NCBI GenBank assembly: GCA_016934935.1 | Contig: JAFGRW010000028.1 | Location: 1-64,000, forward strand | Direction: 5' to 3' | Length of the DNA: 64,000 bases | DNA from: Spirochaetota bacterium | GTDB lineage: Bacteria > Spirochaetota > UBA4802 > JAFGJZ01 | In this document: one piece after another, positions 1-8,355 of the stretch | How positions within the stretch are numbered: position 1 is the first letter of the stretch | Layout of the letters: each line of letters begins with the position of its first letter | Notes under the pieces: generated by a model | Database searches by the model: none | What the model saw: only the letters and a program-made list of their open reading frames with translations | What the model was told of the DNA's origin: nothing | Translations under genes and position numbers: made by a program

Positions 1-58
1 ACTTAAAATATTTCAGCAATTCAATTTTAGGGATATTAAATCGATTTTTGAGACTTAA

Positions 59-85
59 GCTCTTTCCCAAAAAAGCGGAAAGAGC
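59..85. repeat. T-rich hairpin module, outlying copy
   Basis: A 9-bp perfect stem (59-67 with 77-85) encloses a 9-nt loop. Stem and loop composition resemble the CTTTCTT/AAGAAAG hairpins found in both large repeat blocks (about 490-530, 2318-2356 and 2611-2646). I take it as a diverged copy of the same module. Nothing supports a gene in the first 130 bases. Confidence 0.5.
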
Positions 86-135
86 CAAAAATAATAATGT
101 GAAAGACACCTTGATAACTAATCGAGGCAGGCGCA

Positions 136-640
136 CAATCAATGATACCTCAAAATCCAGGAACCGTTTAGAAAAAATACTTAAAACCAGAACTTCCAAA
201 TTATGTATACTGGCGTCGACACGAAGTCGACGCCGTAGCGCTTTTGACAGGATGTCAACTTAGCGGACATTACAAAGCAGGAATTATTAACTACAATCAT
301 ATCAATAAAACCTTTGAGCAAAAGATTAATAATCCTCACCCTGCAGGGTCGAGGGGCAGCCGCCCTCGTGGCAGTCACCACTTCGCGTCGTTGTCACTCC
401 GCGAGAGTGGTGATAGGCATGGAACATTTTCGGGCTGTTCGCCCGAAACCGTCCAAACAATCGCGCTTGAGGATTGCGCAATTGTTTGGATTATGTGGTT
501 CATTCTTTTGCCATAAAAAGAAAGAACAACACTATTGCTTTGTTAAAAGCAAACACCCCTCTCTGGAAGAGAAAGACAAATGAAAATTTTGGTGCTTTGG
601 TTAAAGCAAATAAATCACTGGATTAAAAAAGAGTCTACTA
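136..640. repeat. Hairpin repeat block A
   Basis: No credible gene lies between 1 and 700; this block fills most of it. In order: a decayed coding-like piece (136-180), stem 212-220/226-234 with loop ACGAA, stem 244-248/254-258 with loop AGGAT, a GC-rich hairpin near 334-370, a CCACT hairpin (375-387 with 400-413, one bulge), a 79-nt unit (411-489) made of two hairpins, a T-rich hairpin (about 492-530), a TGCTTT/AAAGCA hairpin and a CTCT/AGAG hairpin. The same modules recur in a different order at 2077-2700. Short reading frames here are by-products of the repeats. Confidence 0.85.
411..489. repeat. 79-nt double-hairpin repeat, copy 1
   Basis: The unit contains an 8-bp stem TTTCGGGC/GCCCGAAA with a 5-nt loop, then a 9-bp stem CCAAACAAT/ATTGTTTGG around a 19-nt loop. 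Copies 2 and 3 (2409-2487 and 2526-2604) have the same length and differ at only a few positions. It overlaps the end of the CCACT hairpin at 375-413. Confidence 0.9.
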
Positions 641-743
641 TTATTGTGTATAATTTACACTTATTATGACTCTATAAAGAATCAATATAGCTGGAAAGTG
701 AAAGTTGATGCTAAGAAAGTCAATTGGTATTGGGGTTACTAAA

Positions 744-1421
744 ATGAAACAGTTAAGTAGTATAATTACGATAATATTTATGTTCGGTTTGCTTTATGCC
801 GGAACAATGGAATATATTGGCGGAACATATACTGGTGATATTAAAGATGGAGTGCCCAACGGAAAGGGAAAACTGGTATTAAGCAGTGCAATTTATGAGG
901 GTGATTGGGTAGATGGTAAACGTCATGGTAAGGGCAAGATGACATGGTTAGATGGAGACAAATATATTGGTGACTTTTATAAAGATAAAGTGCATGGAAA
1001 TGGTAAATTTATATGGAAAAATGGTCAAATATATGATGGTCATTTTAAAAACGGCAAAATGTCAGGTTATGGTGTAGCAAAAAATCCTAGTGGGTTATGC
1101 TATGAGGGGTTTTTTGAAAATGATATGTATAATGGATTAGGTAGATTAAAAACTACTTCTAAAGAAGTTGTGGAGGGTTTTTTCGTAAATAATAGAATTC
1201 ACGGTTATGGTGAACACTATCAGACAAACGGTCAGGTGTATAAGGGGTATTTTAAGTTTGGTTCACCAAATGGTTTTGGTATAATGTATGATAAAAATGG
1301 ATTCGTTATGGTTCAGGGTATCTGGAATGGTGGCGATTTAATTACCAATATGAGTAAAGCTGATTATGAAAAAAAACACGGTAAATTAAAAGGATGGGGC
1401 GTTGTTCTTAAAGATAAATAA
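744..1421 (+). CDS. Secreted MORN-repeat protein
   Basis: The ATG at 744 gives a 225-residue protein. It begins with a short basic N-terminus and a hydrophobic stretch ending in LYAG, read as a signal peptide. The rest is about seven to eight MORN repeats (pattern Y-x-G-x-[FW]-x3-x-x-x-G-x-G), for example YEGDWVDGKRHGKG and YIGDFYKDKVHGNG. MORN repeats form an elongated beta sheet used in protein or membrane contact; no enzymatic domain is visible. Longer starts at 705 (TTG) or 708 (ATG) sit behind a purine-rich GGAAAGTGAAAG stretch and cannot be excluded. The gene lies between two hairpin repeat blocks together with a lipoprotein gene, so it looks like accessory cargo. Its role is unknown. 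Confidence 0.8.
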   Translation: MKQLSSIITIIFMFGLLYAGTMEYIGGTYTGDIKDGVPNGKGKLVLSSAIYEGDWVDGKRHGKGKMTWLDGDKYIGDFYKDKVHGNGKFIWKNGQIYDGHFKNGKMSGYGVAKNPSGLCYEGFFENDMYNGLGRLKTTSKEVVEGFFVNNRIHGYGEHYQTNGQVYKGYFKFGSPNGFGIMYDKNGFVMVQGIWNGGDLITNMSKADYEKKHGKLKGWGVVLKDK

Positions 1422-1441
1422 TTTTATAATAACAGAATTCA

Positions 1442-1471
1442 AAAAGGATTAACCAATGGCTAAAAAAGAAG
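1442..1471 (+). repeat. 30-bp direct repeat, copy 1 (RBS plus start of a lost gene)
   Basis: This 30-bp stretch is identical to 2027-2056. It contains an AAAGGA ribosome-binding-like motif followed by ATG and codons for MAKKE. Here the frame continues only to a TGA at 1519-1521 (21 residues). It looks like the 5' end of one gene copied twice, with the lipoprotein gene between the copies. Confidence 0.75.
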
Positions 1472-1530
1472 AACCACAACAATGTGTTGATCATTGTTTA
1501 TATAATAAATATTTTCAGTGAGTTTATAAA

Positions 1531-2028
1531 GTGAAAAAATTGTTCCTCATAAAAATGTGTATTATTTTGAGTATTGTTGTCTTGCTTGCAGGATGCCCTG
1601 AAGATAGACTGCAAGAAGGTCTGTCTGTGGTAGTGAAGTCGGATGGAGTTTATTTTCAGTTTGATAGATATGATGTAATTTTTTTGGAAATTTATGCTCG
1701 TAAAGAAGGAAGAATCAAATTGATGTTATATGGGCGAGTTAAGTTTGATGAAATCAATAATTCAAACAATATGGTACGAATTGGTAATCAGAGTAATCGA
1801 TGGAAACATGGAGGAAATTTTGTTTATGGGGATAATTACTTCTATCAAATTGATACAACAGGCAAATCCTGGCATGGCTTTATCCAGTTCAATCATAAAG
1901 ATCCATCAATGGCCGGTGAAGATGTTGATTTTGAAGATACCTCGAAAATGAAGGTGACATTTATAATCGATCATTTTGGTAAGGAGGTAAAAAGAATGGA
2001 AGTTAAGGGCAGTGATTATGATGAATAA
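1531..2028 (+). CDS. Small lipoprotein, unknown function
   Basis: A GTG start at 1531 gives 165 residues. The N-terminus is a classic lipoprotein signal: lysines, a hydrophobic core and the lipobox LLAGC, with Cys22 as the predicted lipidated residue. The rest is hydrophilic and rich in beta-prone stretches; I recognise no domain. There is no strong Shine-Dalgarno sequence, so the exact start is uncertain, but the signal peptide fixes it within a few codons. The gene follows the MORN gene by about 110 bp and may share its transcript. Its stop codon overlaps the second copy of the 30-bp direct repeat. Confidence 0.75.
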   Translation: MKKLFLIKMCIILSIVVLLAGCPEDRLQEGLSVVVKSDGVYFQFDRYDVIFLEIYARKEGRIKLMLYGRVKFDEINNSNNMVRIGNQSNRWKHGGNFVYGDNYFYQIDTTGKSWHGFIQFNHKDPSMAGEDVDFEDTSKMKVTFIIDHFGKEVKRMEVKGSDYDE

Positions 2029-2115
2029 AAGGATTAACCAATGGCTAAAAAAGAAGTCGCGTAAAATTATCAGACAATCAATGATGCCGCAAAATCCAAA
2101 AACCGTTTAGAAATC
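2027..2115 (+). pseudogene. Remnant of a small gene (MAKKE... TINDAAKSKNRLE)
   Basis: The second 30-bp repeat copy (2027-2056) opens a frame reading MAKKEVA, a stop, then in the same frame NYQTINDAAKSKNRLE up to about 2113. Block A at 136-174 carries the matching piece TINDTSKSRNRLE without the 5' end. Differences between the two pieces are mostly conservative in this frame, as expected for a once-coding sequence. I do not recognise the family. Call: decayed gene fragments duplicated with the repeats. Confidence 0.5.
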
Positions 2116-2408
2116 AATACAAATAATAACAATTTCAGATCACGTACTCTGAAGCCGGCACGATGCCGGCGCGGTAGCGATTATGGCAGGAGGCCATCAT
2201 AGCGAACAGTATGCAAAAAGTTTTACGTTTTAAGATCCTATCAATAAACCTTATAAAACAGGATTAATAATCCTCATCCTGCGGGGTCGAGGGGCAGCCG
2301 CCCCTCGTGGCAGTTTTCTTTGGCTCTTTCTTTTTTGCTACTGAAAAAGAAAGAACAACACTATTGCTTTGTTAAAAGCACAAAACACATCTCTGGAAGA
2401 GAGAGAAG

Positions 2409-2487
2409 TGATATGCATGGAACATTTTCGGGCTGCTCGCCCGAAATCGTCCAAACAATCGCGCTTGAAGATTACGCAATTGTTTGG
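2409..2487. repeat. 79-nt double-hairpin repeat, copy 2
   Basis: Same length and structure as the unit at 411-489. Both perfect stems are retained, and the few differences lie mainly in loops. Confidence 0.9.
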
Positions 2488-2525
2488 TTTTACCACTTCG
2501 CGTCGTTGTCACTCCGCGAGAGTGG

Positions 2526-2604
2526 TGATATGCATGGAACATTTTCGGGCTGCTCGCCCGAAACCTTCCAAACAATCGCGCTTGAAGATTACGCAATTGT
2601 TTGG
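2526..2604. repeat. 79-nt double-hairpin repeat, copy 3
   Basis: Third copy, nearly identical to copy 2. The two are separated by one CCACT hairpin, which shows local tandem duplication of modules. Confidence 0.9.
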
Positions 2605-2801
2605 ACTATGTGTCCTTTCTTATTTCTACTGAAAAAAGAAAGGACAGAAATTTTGTTGCTTTGGATAAAGCAAAAGAATTCCTCCGGAGGAGAACAGCTC
2701 TAATGGATACTTTCAAAATTAGCCAAATACACTTTCTAAGAAAATTTATTGAAATTAAAGATGAATATAATCAACTGGTTAAGAAGCGGCAGGAGGCTAT
2801 T

Positions 2802-3317
2802 ATGAAACATCATCTTGTGTATTACGGTCATGAAAAGCTTAGACAAAAAGCGGATCCGGTTACCGAATTTGATTCAGATCTTGTATCATTGTCAGAAGCA
2901 ATGTTTAAAATAATGAAAAAATATAACGGTATAGGACTGGCGGCGCCCCAGATTGCGCTTTCAAAAAAATTTGTTACAATTGATCTTACCTCTTATGATA
3001 AAGAAAAACTGGTTATCGTGAATCCTGAGATTGTATGGAGATCGGAAAAGAAAGGTCCGTATGATGAAGGATGCCTTTCTATTCCGGGAATTTTTGAAAC
3101 CGTAGACCGCCCTTTAGAAGTCGTTGTTAACGCGTATAACCTAGATGGCGAGCAGATCGAAATCAAGGCCGACGATATTCTCGCCAGGGTATTGCAGCAT
3201 GAGATTGATCATCTTAACGGAATAATGTTTGTTGATCATCTTGAGGAGTACATCCGCAAGGAGTATACAAAAGAGCTGAAAAAAATAAAAAAAATGAATA
3301 AGCAGGCTCTCTTTTAA
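2802..3317 (+). CDS. def: Peptide deformylase
   Basis: Removes the N-formyl group from nascent proteins in the cytosol. The 171-residue product has all three family motifs: GIGLAAPQ near residue 45, EGCLSIPG near residue 90 (metal-ligand Cys) and HEIDH near residue 133 (two His ligands and the catalytic Glu). The frame is open back to 2601 through repeat block B, but the ATG at 2802 follows CAGGAGG at good spacing and gives the normal family length. fmt follows after about 60 bp, the classic def-fmt pair. Confidence 0.95.
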   Translation: MKHHLVYYGHEKLRQKADPVTEFDSDLVSLSEAMFKIMKKYNGIGLAAPQIALSKKFVTIDLTSYDKEKLVIVNPEIVWRSEKKGPYDEGCLSIPGIFETVDRPLEVVVNAYNLDGEQIEIKADDILARVLQHEIDHLNGIMFVDHLEEYIRKEYTKELKKIKKMNKQALF

Positions 3318-3376
3318 AATATATTGTAGTATTCGATATCAGATGAATTTACTATTCGCGGGTTGAGGTCTTTAAT

Positions 3377-4312
3377 ATGAAAATCGGCTTTTTTGGTACA
3401 CCTGAAGTTGCCCGAGGTTTGCTCTCGCATCTTTGTTCAAATTATGATGTCTGTTTTGTAGTTACCAATTGTGACAAGCCGGCGGGACGAAATAAAAAGG
3501 TTTGCAAGCCTCCTGTTAAAATGTGTGCCGAAGAGAACAACGTCGAAATACTTCAACCTGAAACCCTTAAAGATGAGCTTCTTGTAGAGCATCTTAAAAG
3601 TTTCAATGCCGATTTATTTATCGTATTCGCTTATGGTCATCTTATTCCGGCATCAGTTTTCGAGATGCCCCGTTATGGAACCATTAATCTTCACCCCTCA
3701 AAACTGCCGCTGTACAGGGGAGCTGCCCCGGTAGAGTGGGCTCTGATGGACGGAGTTTCCGAAACTGCTGTCTCCATACAAAAGATAACCGAAAAACTGG
3801 ACGCGGGTGATATACTTGCTCAACAGAATATTACCATTGATCCTGATATGAATGCCAGAGAACTTTACGAAAAGGTAATGCCTTTAGGTATATCATTAGT
3901 AGACCATGTAATAAAAGGTTTTAAAGACGATTCCCTGAATCCGGTAAAGCAGAATGAATCTCAGGCCACCTATTGTAAAAAGATATCTCGAAGTACCGCG
4001 CGTATTGACTGGAACATGAAAGCGTTACAAATACATAATCTTGTCCGAGCAATGAATCCCAAGCCAGGTGCGTGGTCTCTATTCCGTGATACAGAAATAA
4101 AGGTGTGGCAAACTGCGATAGTTCCACAGGATCAGATGATTGATCTTAAGCCGGGACAGTTAGCCAGGCTGGGCAAAAAAAGACTTGTTGCCGGATGCGG
4201 TGATGGAATAATCGAGATTATCTCTATTCAGCCGCTTGGCAAAAAACCGATGGAGGCATCGGCTTTTATCAATGGCGCACGACTGAGTGATGATGAATCT
4301 TTTCAGGCGTAG
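3377..4312 (+). CDS. fmt: Methionyl-tRNA formyltransferase
   Basis: Transfers a formyl group from 10-formyltetrahydrofolate to Met-tRNAfMet for initiation. The product is 311 residues, the usual length. The N-terminus MKIGFFGTPEVA starts the formyltransferase Rossmann domain. The folate/catalytic region NLHPSKLPLYRGAAP carries the catalytic Asn/His context, followed by the downstream LDAGDIL motif. A C-terminal domain with AMNPKPGAW binds tRNA. It is probably co-transcribed with def and ends 23 bp from a convergent gene. Confidence 0.96.
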   Translation: MKIGFFGTPEVARGLLSHLCSNYDVCFVVTNCDKPAGRNKKVCKPPVKMCAEENNVEILQPETLKDELLVEHLKSFNADLFIVFAYGHLIPASVFEMPRYGTINLHPSKLPLYRGAAPVEWALMDGVSETAVSIQKITEKLDAGDILAQQNITIDPDMNARELYEKVMPLGISLVDHVIKGFKDDSLNPVKQNESQATYCKKISRSTARIDWNMKALQIHNLVRAMNPKPGAWSLFRDTEIKVWQTAIVPQDQMIDLKPGQLARLGKKRLVAGCGDGIIEIISIQPLGKKPMEASAFINGARLSDDESFQA

Positions 4313-4334
4313 TTTGCAGGGACTAAAGCTTGTG

Positions 4335-5555
4335 TTATTTTTTTTTAAGTAAAAAGAGCAATATCCCGCCTGAAAAAATAACAGATGTTATTACTATTAG
4401 AATTGAAAAGAGTGTTTTCCCTGAATTTTTGACCTCTATGAACTCAGCATTTTGGACAGGTTCAAGAAGGGTTCCTTCCGTCTTTTTGGAGTTTTCAATC
4501 GTGTCTCTGTAGTGTTCCATATCATAAACCGGTTTTTCCGCGAAACTATTACCAAAAAGAAGTGTCAATGGGCCATTGCAGCTGTTCCTGAAAATAATCT
4601 TGTCTATCAGATAAAAAGCTTCAATTTCTTCGATGATTAAAGGATTATCATCTTCGTTGTAAATGGTAAGTATCAGCTCTTCGTTGTTATTTAGGGGCTC
4701 CAGGGAAATAGTTTTTTCTTCGATTGCATCGGTATCGTTTATAATGGAGTAAATATAACCCCTCTTAATGGTTCTATTATCGCTTCGAATATCATAACGC
4801 CTTTTAAACAGACCGGAGCATTTCAATTGTAAAGAATTAAGATTTAATCGATTAGTGTTTTTTAAAGTTATTACGGTTTGTTTCTGATCTTCTTCTATTT
4901 CAAAATTCATTACGATACTCTTGCTAAAGGATTCACTATCAGTTACGGTTAAGTCATAGCCTGCTTTTAGACCAAAACCGGTAATGTTATTTACAGGTGC
5001 AAGAAATAGAACTCTGTAAAACTTATAATTGGAAACTGTATCAAACAATATATCACTTTTTTTGATATTCTGAAGATCGTATATTGTATCCTTTGCAAGC
5101 AGGGTCCAGGATGAACGTTCACCCCGGCCGTAAATCTCGATCTGTACAGAAAAATCAGCCTTTTCCGTAATAATATTGATAAAATTAATTTTTAGGTCTT
5201 TTTCATCCGTTGAAGAAGTTATTTGAAAATCATTATAAGAGTAAAGAGTATCGTTACGTTTCAATGTGCCTGACTGAATAAGATCACAATCATAAAGCGC
5301 AGTTCTTTTAACAGTAGTTTGTCTGCTTTTTTGAATAATATAGGGATGAAATTTACCCTGATTATCGACTATTCGTAAATCTGAAAAGTCTCCGTTTAAA
5401 ACAGGGTAATGTCTTTGATCAAGTTCTACTTCGATGTAATCATTTTCTGTTTCTGGAACAACTATTATTCGTGAGAAACGGTAGTTATTACGGTCATCAT
5501 CTGCAGATAAAAAAAACGGATAGATGATAATCAGCAGAAATATAATTTTTCTCAT
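4335..5555 (-). CDS. DUF3999-like envelope protein
   Basis: 406 residues: an N-terminal signal peptide (MRKIIFLLIIIYPFFLSA), a long beta-rich extracytoplasmic region, and one C-terminal membrane helix (about residues 378-402) followed by KKK. The layout and its place directly after a DUF2339 gene, with a 4-bp ATGA overlap, match the DUF3999 family, which commonly accompanies DUF2339 membrane proteins. Family assignment rests on architecture and neighbour, so it is moderate. It is probably anchored in the inner membrane with the large domain in the periplasm and may act with the DUF2339 partner. Function is unknown. Confidence 0.65.
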   Translation of the reverse strand: MRKIIFLLIIIYPFFLSADDDRNNYRFSRIIVVPETENDYIEVELDQRHYPVLNGDFSDLRIVDNQGKFHPYIIQKSRQTTVKRTALYDCDLIQSGTLKRNDTLYSYNDFQITSSTDEKDLKINFINIITEKADFSVQIEIYGRGERSSWTLLAKDTIYDLQNIKKSDILFDTVSNYKFYRVLFLAPVNNITGFGLKAGYDLTVTDSESFSKSIVMNFEIEEDQKQTVITLKNTNRLNLNSLQLKCSGLFKRRYDIRSDNRTIKRGYIYSIINDTDAIEEKTISLEPLNNNEELILTIYNEDDNPLIIEEIEAFYLIDKIIFRNSCNGPLTLLFGNSFAEKPVYDMEHYRDTIENSKKTEGTLLEPVQNAEFIEVKNSGKTLFSILIVITSVIFSGGILLFLLKKK

Positions 5556-8077
5556 ATTTTGTCGACCGCCTGTTTCAGTTTTTGATATATAAAGGATATT
5601 GCAATCAGGATCACTCCATAACCGAAATAGGACATTATCTTGTATTCAAGTTTAAGATTTGAAAGATCCATTATAAAAAACTTTGCGAGCGCAGAGATTA
5701 CAATAAGAAGACCCATAACTCGTATCAGCCGGTATCTTTTGATAAAACCATAGGTAATAAAAAGAAGAGATAAAATAAGAAGGGAACCGGTTAATAGTAT
5801 CGAATTAAAAGAGAGATCAAACTGAACTACGAGGGTAGCAACAGTGGCTGTAAGAATCCAGAAAGCAGTTAAAAGAGGGAAAAGCTCAAGTGATGTATAA
5901 AGTGATTTTAATATTTTGATCGCGCAGTATGCAATAACAGCGATGAATATTATATTATAAATAATCAGTATCATAAAAGCCAGGACATGAAGGCTTGTGC
6001 TGTTTTTTCCGGTTATTCCAAGAGGTATTGTGAAATTTGCCACAGCTATAATTATTGCTGCAATTGACCATGATAAAAAAGGAAGATATTTGTATGCTTT
6101 GCCTTTGAATAATTGCGGTATTAGCATGTAAAAACCAAATGCCAAATGTGCTGTTGTTAGCGCAATCATGACAAAAAAACTGATCAGCTCCGCTCTGCCG
6201 TAAAAATAGAGCGGTATACCTGTCTGGGCGAGATCTCTGGTATGCAAAGGAACAAGAGTGAGTATCAAAAGCCAGACAATTCCCAGATTACAGAAACTGA
6301 ATATATCGGCTGTTTTGGTTATTTTGTAGTTCGTTTGTCTGTTTGATAAGTTTTTATAGTAGGCCATTACAAGTATTGAAGCTGCTGCCAGAGAAATAAA
6401 CTTGAATGAGAAGTTGCTGGAATATGTACCGCTTTCGTAGTAGGGAACCAGATTATACAAAAGAAAAAACAGAGCTGTTAATGCGCCAATTACCTGACCC
6501 ATTTTTTCTACCGGAGGGTAATTGTAACGGTTTCCCGCGATAATCAGAAAAACCGCCTGAATTATCCAGCCGAACAGTGCCCAGCTTATTCCGAATTGAA
6601 AAGGAATGGCCAGCACCGAAAAAGTCAAGGCTGCTCCGAAAATCAGAACAGTAAAGATGTGATCTTTCGAGAAAAAAAAGTGTAAAAGCACAGCTTCTGC
6701 TGTAAATACGACTGTGAAACTGAGTGCTATTAATCCTCTATAGTCATTATAATCGTTTATTTCAAAAAGCAGAAAAACAGATAATGATATAACAAAAGAG
6801 TGCAGCACCATCAGGGCTATTTCTGCAACATTAGGGGCAGTCTTATGCCTAAGTGGTTTGAGTAAAACAACTGATTGATAAACGATGAACGCAATGACAA
6901 GGTATATAACCGACGAGGTGAAGTTCTCAAAATTGAAAACAAGATAAAGTAAACATGGGATATTCATAAAATAGCTTATAAAAGTGACGGTACGCCAGGT
7001 TTTTGTATATGATATTGCAAGGAGCACGGTGTTAAGAACAAGAAGATACAGCATTGCTCCATGTTTTGTGGTTTCGGTAAGGTCGAAACCGAAGGAGTAA
7101 GAGAAAAAAGGTAAAAAGCCGCCGATAAGTGCAATTATTCCAATGACCTGGGAATTGTAACGTAATGTCAGAAGAACAGAGGATAGAGCAATCAGAGCCG
7201 AGAGCGCAAGTGCCGGTACCATACCGATAATCTCTAATACGAAATGCGAATAGAAAAGCGCACCGTATAGTGCGGCTATACCACCACCGGTAAGCCCGGA
7301 TGAAAAGGATCGCATTTTTTTTCTAAAAGCATACTCTCCACCTGCTGATAATAAAAGACCGATAAGAAAGAAAAAACTTCCTTTGTGATAGTTATTGAAA
7401 AACCTGGAATAACTGTATTGCGCCAGGGCGCCGATGCCAAGCAGAATAAGAATTATACCGGCACGGTTAATAAGACCAAGGCCAATTTTCATCTCTATTT
7501 TATTTTGACGAATGCGTTTTTTTACTGTTTCTTCATCAATTCCGGTATCCTGTAGTTGGCGATACTGTTCATCTGCGGATTCTCGTATTTTTTTTAGTTC
7601 TTCAACTTCTTTTTTCCGAACATCAATGATTATGCTCTCAATTTCGGTAATCGCAGATTGTACTGTTGCGTTGATTTTGTTATACTCTTTATTATGTTTT
7701 TCATCAATGCTCTTCTTATATTTGCTGAGTCTGTTTTTGCAGTTTGATTCAAGAGCAGCTAGTCTGTTTTCCTGTTCGATTTCACTGTTGTGAAACAGGG
7801 TTTCCAGCTTGTTACGAGATAATTTTAGTATATTTGTCTTTTCATTGGCTATCTGCTCGTAAAGTGCCTCTTTCAATTGGCTGTTTTTTTCATTGAGTTC
7901 TTTTAACTCTTTACGCATATTAGATGATAACAGTGATAGTTTCTCAATTTCTTTTTGTAAATCACGGTTCTCAACAAGGATGTCGCTGTTTTCAAATTCG
8001 GAGAGTGCCTTATCCAGTGCAGTATATGACTTTTTATGATCGTTTCTAAGTTTTTCAAGTCTTTCGATAATATTCAT
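5552..8077 (-). CDS. DUF2339 polytopic membrane protein
   Basis: 841 residues. Residues 1 to about 190 are charged and heptad-rich, a coiled coil facing the cytosol. From about 195 the chain is nearly continuous hydrophobic helices (more than twenty), starting at INRAGIILILLGIGALAQY. This coiled-coil-plus-many-helices plan is typical of DUF2339 proteins. The start ATG (5' end at 8077) is preceded on the minus strand by CGGAG. It overlaps the downstream DUF3999-like gene by 4 bp, so the two are translationally coupled. The family has no established biochemical function; an envelope role is inferred. Confidence 0.75.
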   Translation of the reverse strand: MNIIERLEKLRNDHKKSYTALDKALSEFENSDILVENRDLQKEIEKLSLLSSNMRKELKELNEKNSQLKEALYEQIANEKTNILKLSRNKLETLFHNSEIEQENRLAALESNCKNRLSKYKKSIDEKHNKEYNKINATVQSAITEIESIIIDVRKKEVEELKKIRESADEQYRQLQDTGIDEETVKKRIRQNKIEMKIGLGLINRAGIILILLGIGALAQYSYSRFFNNYHKGSFFFLIGLLLSAGGEYAFRKKMRSFSSGLTGGGIAALYGALFYSHFVLEIIGMVPALALSALIALSSVLLTLRYNSQVIGIIALIGGFLPFFSYSFGFDLTETTKHGAMLYLLVLNTVLLAISYTKTWRTVTFISYFMNIPCLLYLVFNFENFTSSVIYLVIAFIVYQSVVLLKPLRHKTAPNVAEIALMVLHSFVISLSVFLLFEINDYNDYRGLIALSFTVVFTAEAVLLHFFFSKDHIFTVLIFGAALTFSVLAIPFQFGISWALFGWIIQAVFLIIAGNRYNYPPVEKMGQVIGALTALFFLLYNLVPYYESGTYSSNFSFKFISLAAASILVMAYYKNLSNRQTNYKITKTADIFSFCNLGIVWLLILTLVPLHTRDLAQTGIPLYFYGRAELISFFVMIALTTAHLAFGFYMLIPQLFKGKAYKYLPFLSWSIAAIIIAVANFTIPLGITGKNSTSLHVLAFMILIIYNIIFIAVIAYCAIKILKSLYTSLELFPLLTAFWILTATVATLVVQFDLSFNSILLTGSLLILSLLFITYGFIKRYRLIRVMGLLIVISALAKFFIMDLSNLKLEYKIMSYFGYGVILIAISFIYQKLKQAVDKI

Positions 8078-8320
8078 GTAAACTCCGAGTATGGCTGAAA
8101 TTTCTGCTGTTATGCTAAATAATCAGTTTCGAGAGTGCAATGATAATTTGTTAGTATGTTTTAGATTTGTCAGGATATTTGATGGGAGCCCGCATAAGAT
8201 ATTATATTTAGTAAGGTATTTACAGCTATTTACAAAAATAAGATTGGCCTGTTTTAAAATTAGTAGTACCTTGTTAAGTTAGAGCTAACTAAAAATATTC
8301 ATGTTTATTTGTTTTAACAA

Positions 8321-8349
8321 TTGAGATTCAAAAATAAAAAATGTAAAAT
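8321..8349 (+). promoter_or_regulatory. Promoter of the hydrogenase operon
   Basis: The -35 element TTGAGA (8321-8326) and -10 element TAAAAT (8344-8349) are separated by exactly 17 bp. The predicted start point falls at about 8356, on top of the palindromic operator. This leaves a leader of about 200 nt before hndA. The rest of 8078-8559 contains no credible gene. Confidence 0.7.
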
Positions 8350-8355
8350 AAATTA

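Larger units (their letters stand above)
2154..2700. repeat. Hairpin repeat block B
   Basis: Modules in order: stem 2154-2159/2165-2170 with loop ACGAT; stem 2183-2187/2193-2197 with loop AGGAG; a GC-rich hairpin 2288-2295/2300-2307; a T-rich hairpin (about 2318-2356); TGCTTT/AAAGCA and TCTCT/AGAGA hairpins; a 79-nt unit (2409-2487); a CCACT hairpin (about 2491-2526); another 79-nt unit (2526-2604); a T-rich hairpin 2611-2621/2636-2646; TTGCTTT/AAAGCAA; and CTCC/GGAG with loop GGA. The modules match block A but are reordered and partly doubled. No gene is credible between 2115 and 2802. Confidence 0.85.

Noticed and set aside
244-583. Overlapping open frames of 89-90 residues across repeat block A
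   Set aside because: They translate the hairpin repeats, occur in several frames, have no ribosome site and are shared in kind with block B.
2320-2703. Frames of 74-127 residues on both strands in block B
   Set aside because: Products of repeat modules; the same peptide pieces occur twice because the 79-nt unit is duplicated.
2601-2801. Upstream extension of def
   Set aside because: Runs through repeat DNA; the ATG at 2802 has a strong ribosome site and gives the normal family length.
8091-8282. 63-residue frame in the hydrogenase upstream region
   Set aside because: No ribosome site or recognisable features; the region carries promoter and operator instead.
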